From assembly GCA_943326215.1 (NCBI GenBank), contig CALPSK010000063.1, positions 1-5,957 of the forward strand: a stretch of 5,957 nucleotides of DNA. The letters run 5' to 3'. The notes under the pieces were generated by a model. The model was not told the DNA's origin. It was given only the letters and a program-made list of their open reading frames with translations, and searched no databases. Below, piece after piece: positions 5,886 through 5,957 of the stretch. Source of the stretch: Sediminibacterium ginsengisoli (GTDB lineage Bacteria; Bacteroidota; Bacteroidia; Chitinophagales; Chitinophagaceae). Within the stretch, counting starts at the first letter, position 1, and each line of letters starts with the position of its first letter. The position numbers and the translations under genes are program-made.

Positions 5886-5957
5886 TTAAGAGACTTTATA
5901 ATACTCATTTGCCTTAGCGGCAATGGTATTCATATTTTGTAGTCGCATACAAGCAAA
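5886..5957 (-). CDS. 3' end of an unidentified gene converging on mdh (partial)
   Basis: Read on the minus strand from the right edge, an open frame of 23 codons ends at a TAA (5888-5886). The visible C-terminus includes ACMRLQNMNTIAAKANEYYK, with VS as the last two residues. It is helix-prone and has normal protein composition, unlike the AT-only spacer to its left. The convergent layout, with hairpins between it and mdh, fits a real gene end. The tail is too short for me to name a family, and I assign no function. It could still be a chance frame, since only 72 bases are available. Confidence 0.55.
   Translation of the reverse strand, partial: FACMRLQNMNTIAAKANEYYKVS

Overview
The window looks like ordinary chromosomal housekeeping DNA from a member of the Bacteroidetes (Bacteroidota), most likely near the Chitinophagaceae. 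Four things point there. The DNA is AT-rich and codons favour A/T in the third position. Most starts lack a clear Shine-Dalgarno sequence. Perfect or near-perfect copies of the Bacteroidetes -7 promoter box (TAnnTTTG) lie upstream of several genes. The SecA N-terminus carries the extra charged helical stretch typical of that phylum. The placement rests on recognised protein and promoter character, not on a database search.

Layout: positions 1-338 (minus) hold the first 112 codons of secA, running off the left edge. A 218-base divergent intergenic region (339-556) carries a -7 box facing each way. Rightwards come atpG (F1 ATP synthase gamma subunit) and, 12 bases later, scpB (SMC-Scp complex), probably one transcript. 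After a 79-base gap with a weak terminator-like hairpin come lysA (diaminopimelate decarboxylase) and, 5 bases later, an MlaF-type ABC ATPase. A small exported thioredoxin-fold protein with a CPHC motif follows, then mdh (malate dehydrogenase) behind its own promoter box. After mdh lie a 14-bp perfect inverted repeat and a strong intrinsic terminator. The last 72 bases hold the 3' end of an unidentified gene on the minus strand, converging on mdh.

Functionally this is a mix of core genes: protein export (SecA), energy (AtpG, Mdh), chromosome organisation (ScpB), lysine/peptidoglycan precursor synthesis (LysA), probable lipid transport across the envelope (MlaF-like) and periplasmic redox or folding (the thioredoxin-like protein). 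I see no mobile element, CRISPR array, tRNA, rRNA or defence system, and nothing that amounts to a new biological system. The points worth a second look are organisational: atpG apart from the other ATP synthase genes, an MlaF-type ATPase with no permease or MCE partner next to it, the unusual lysA start region, and the paired hairpins after mdh.
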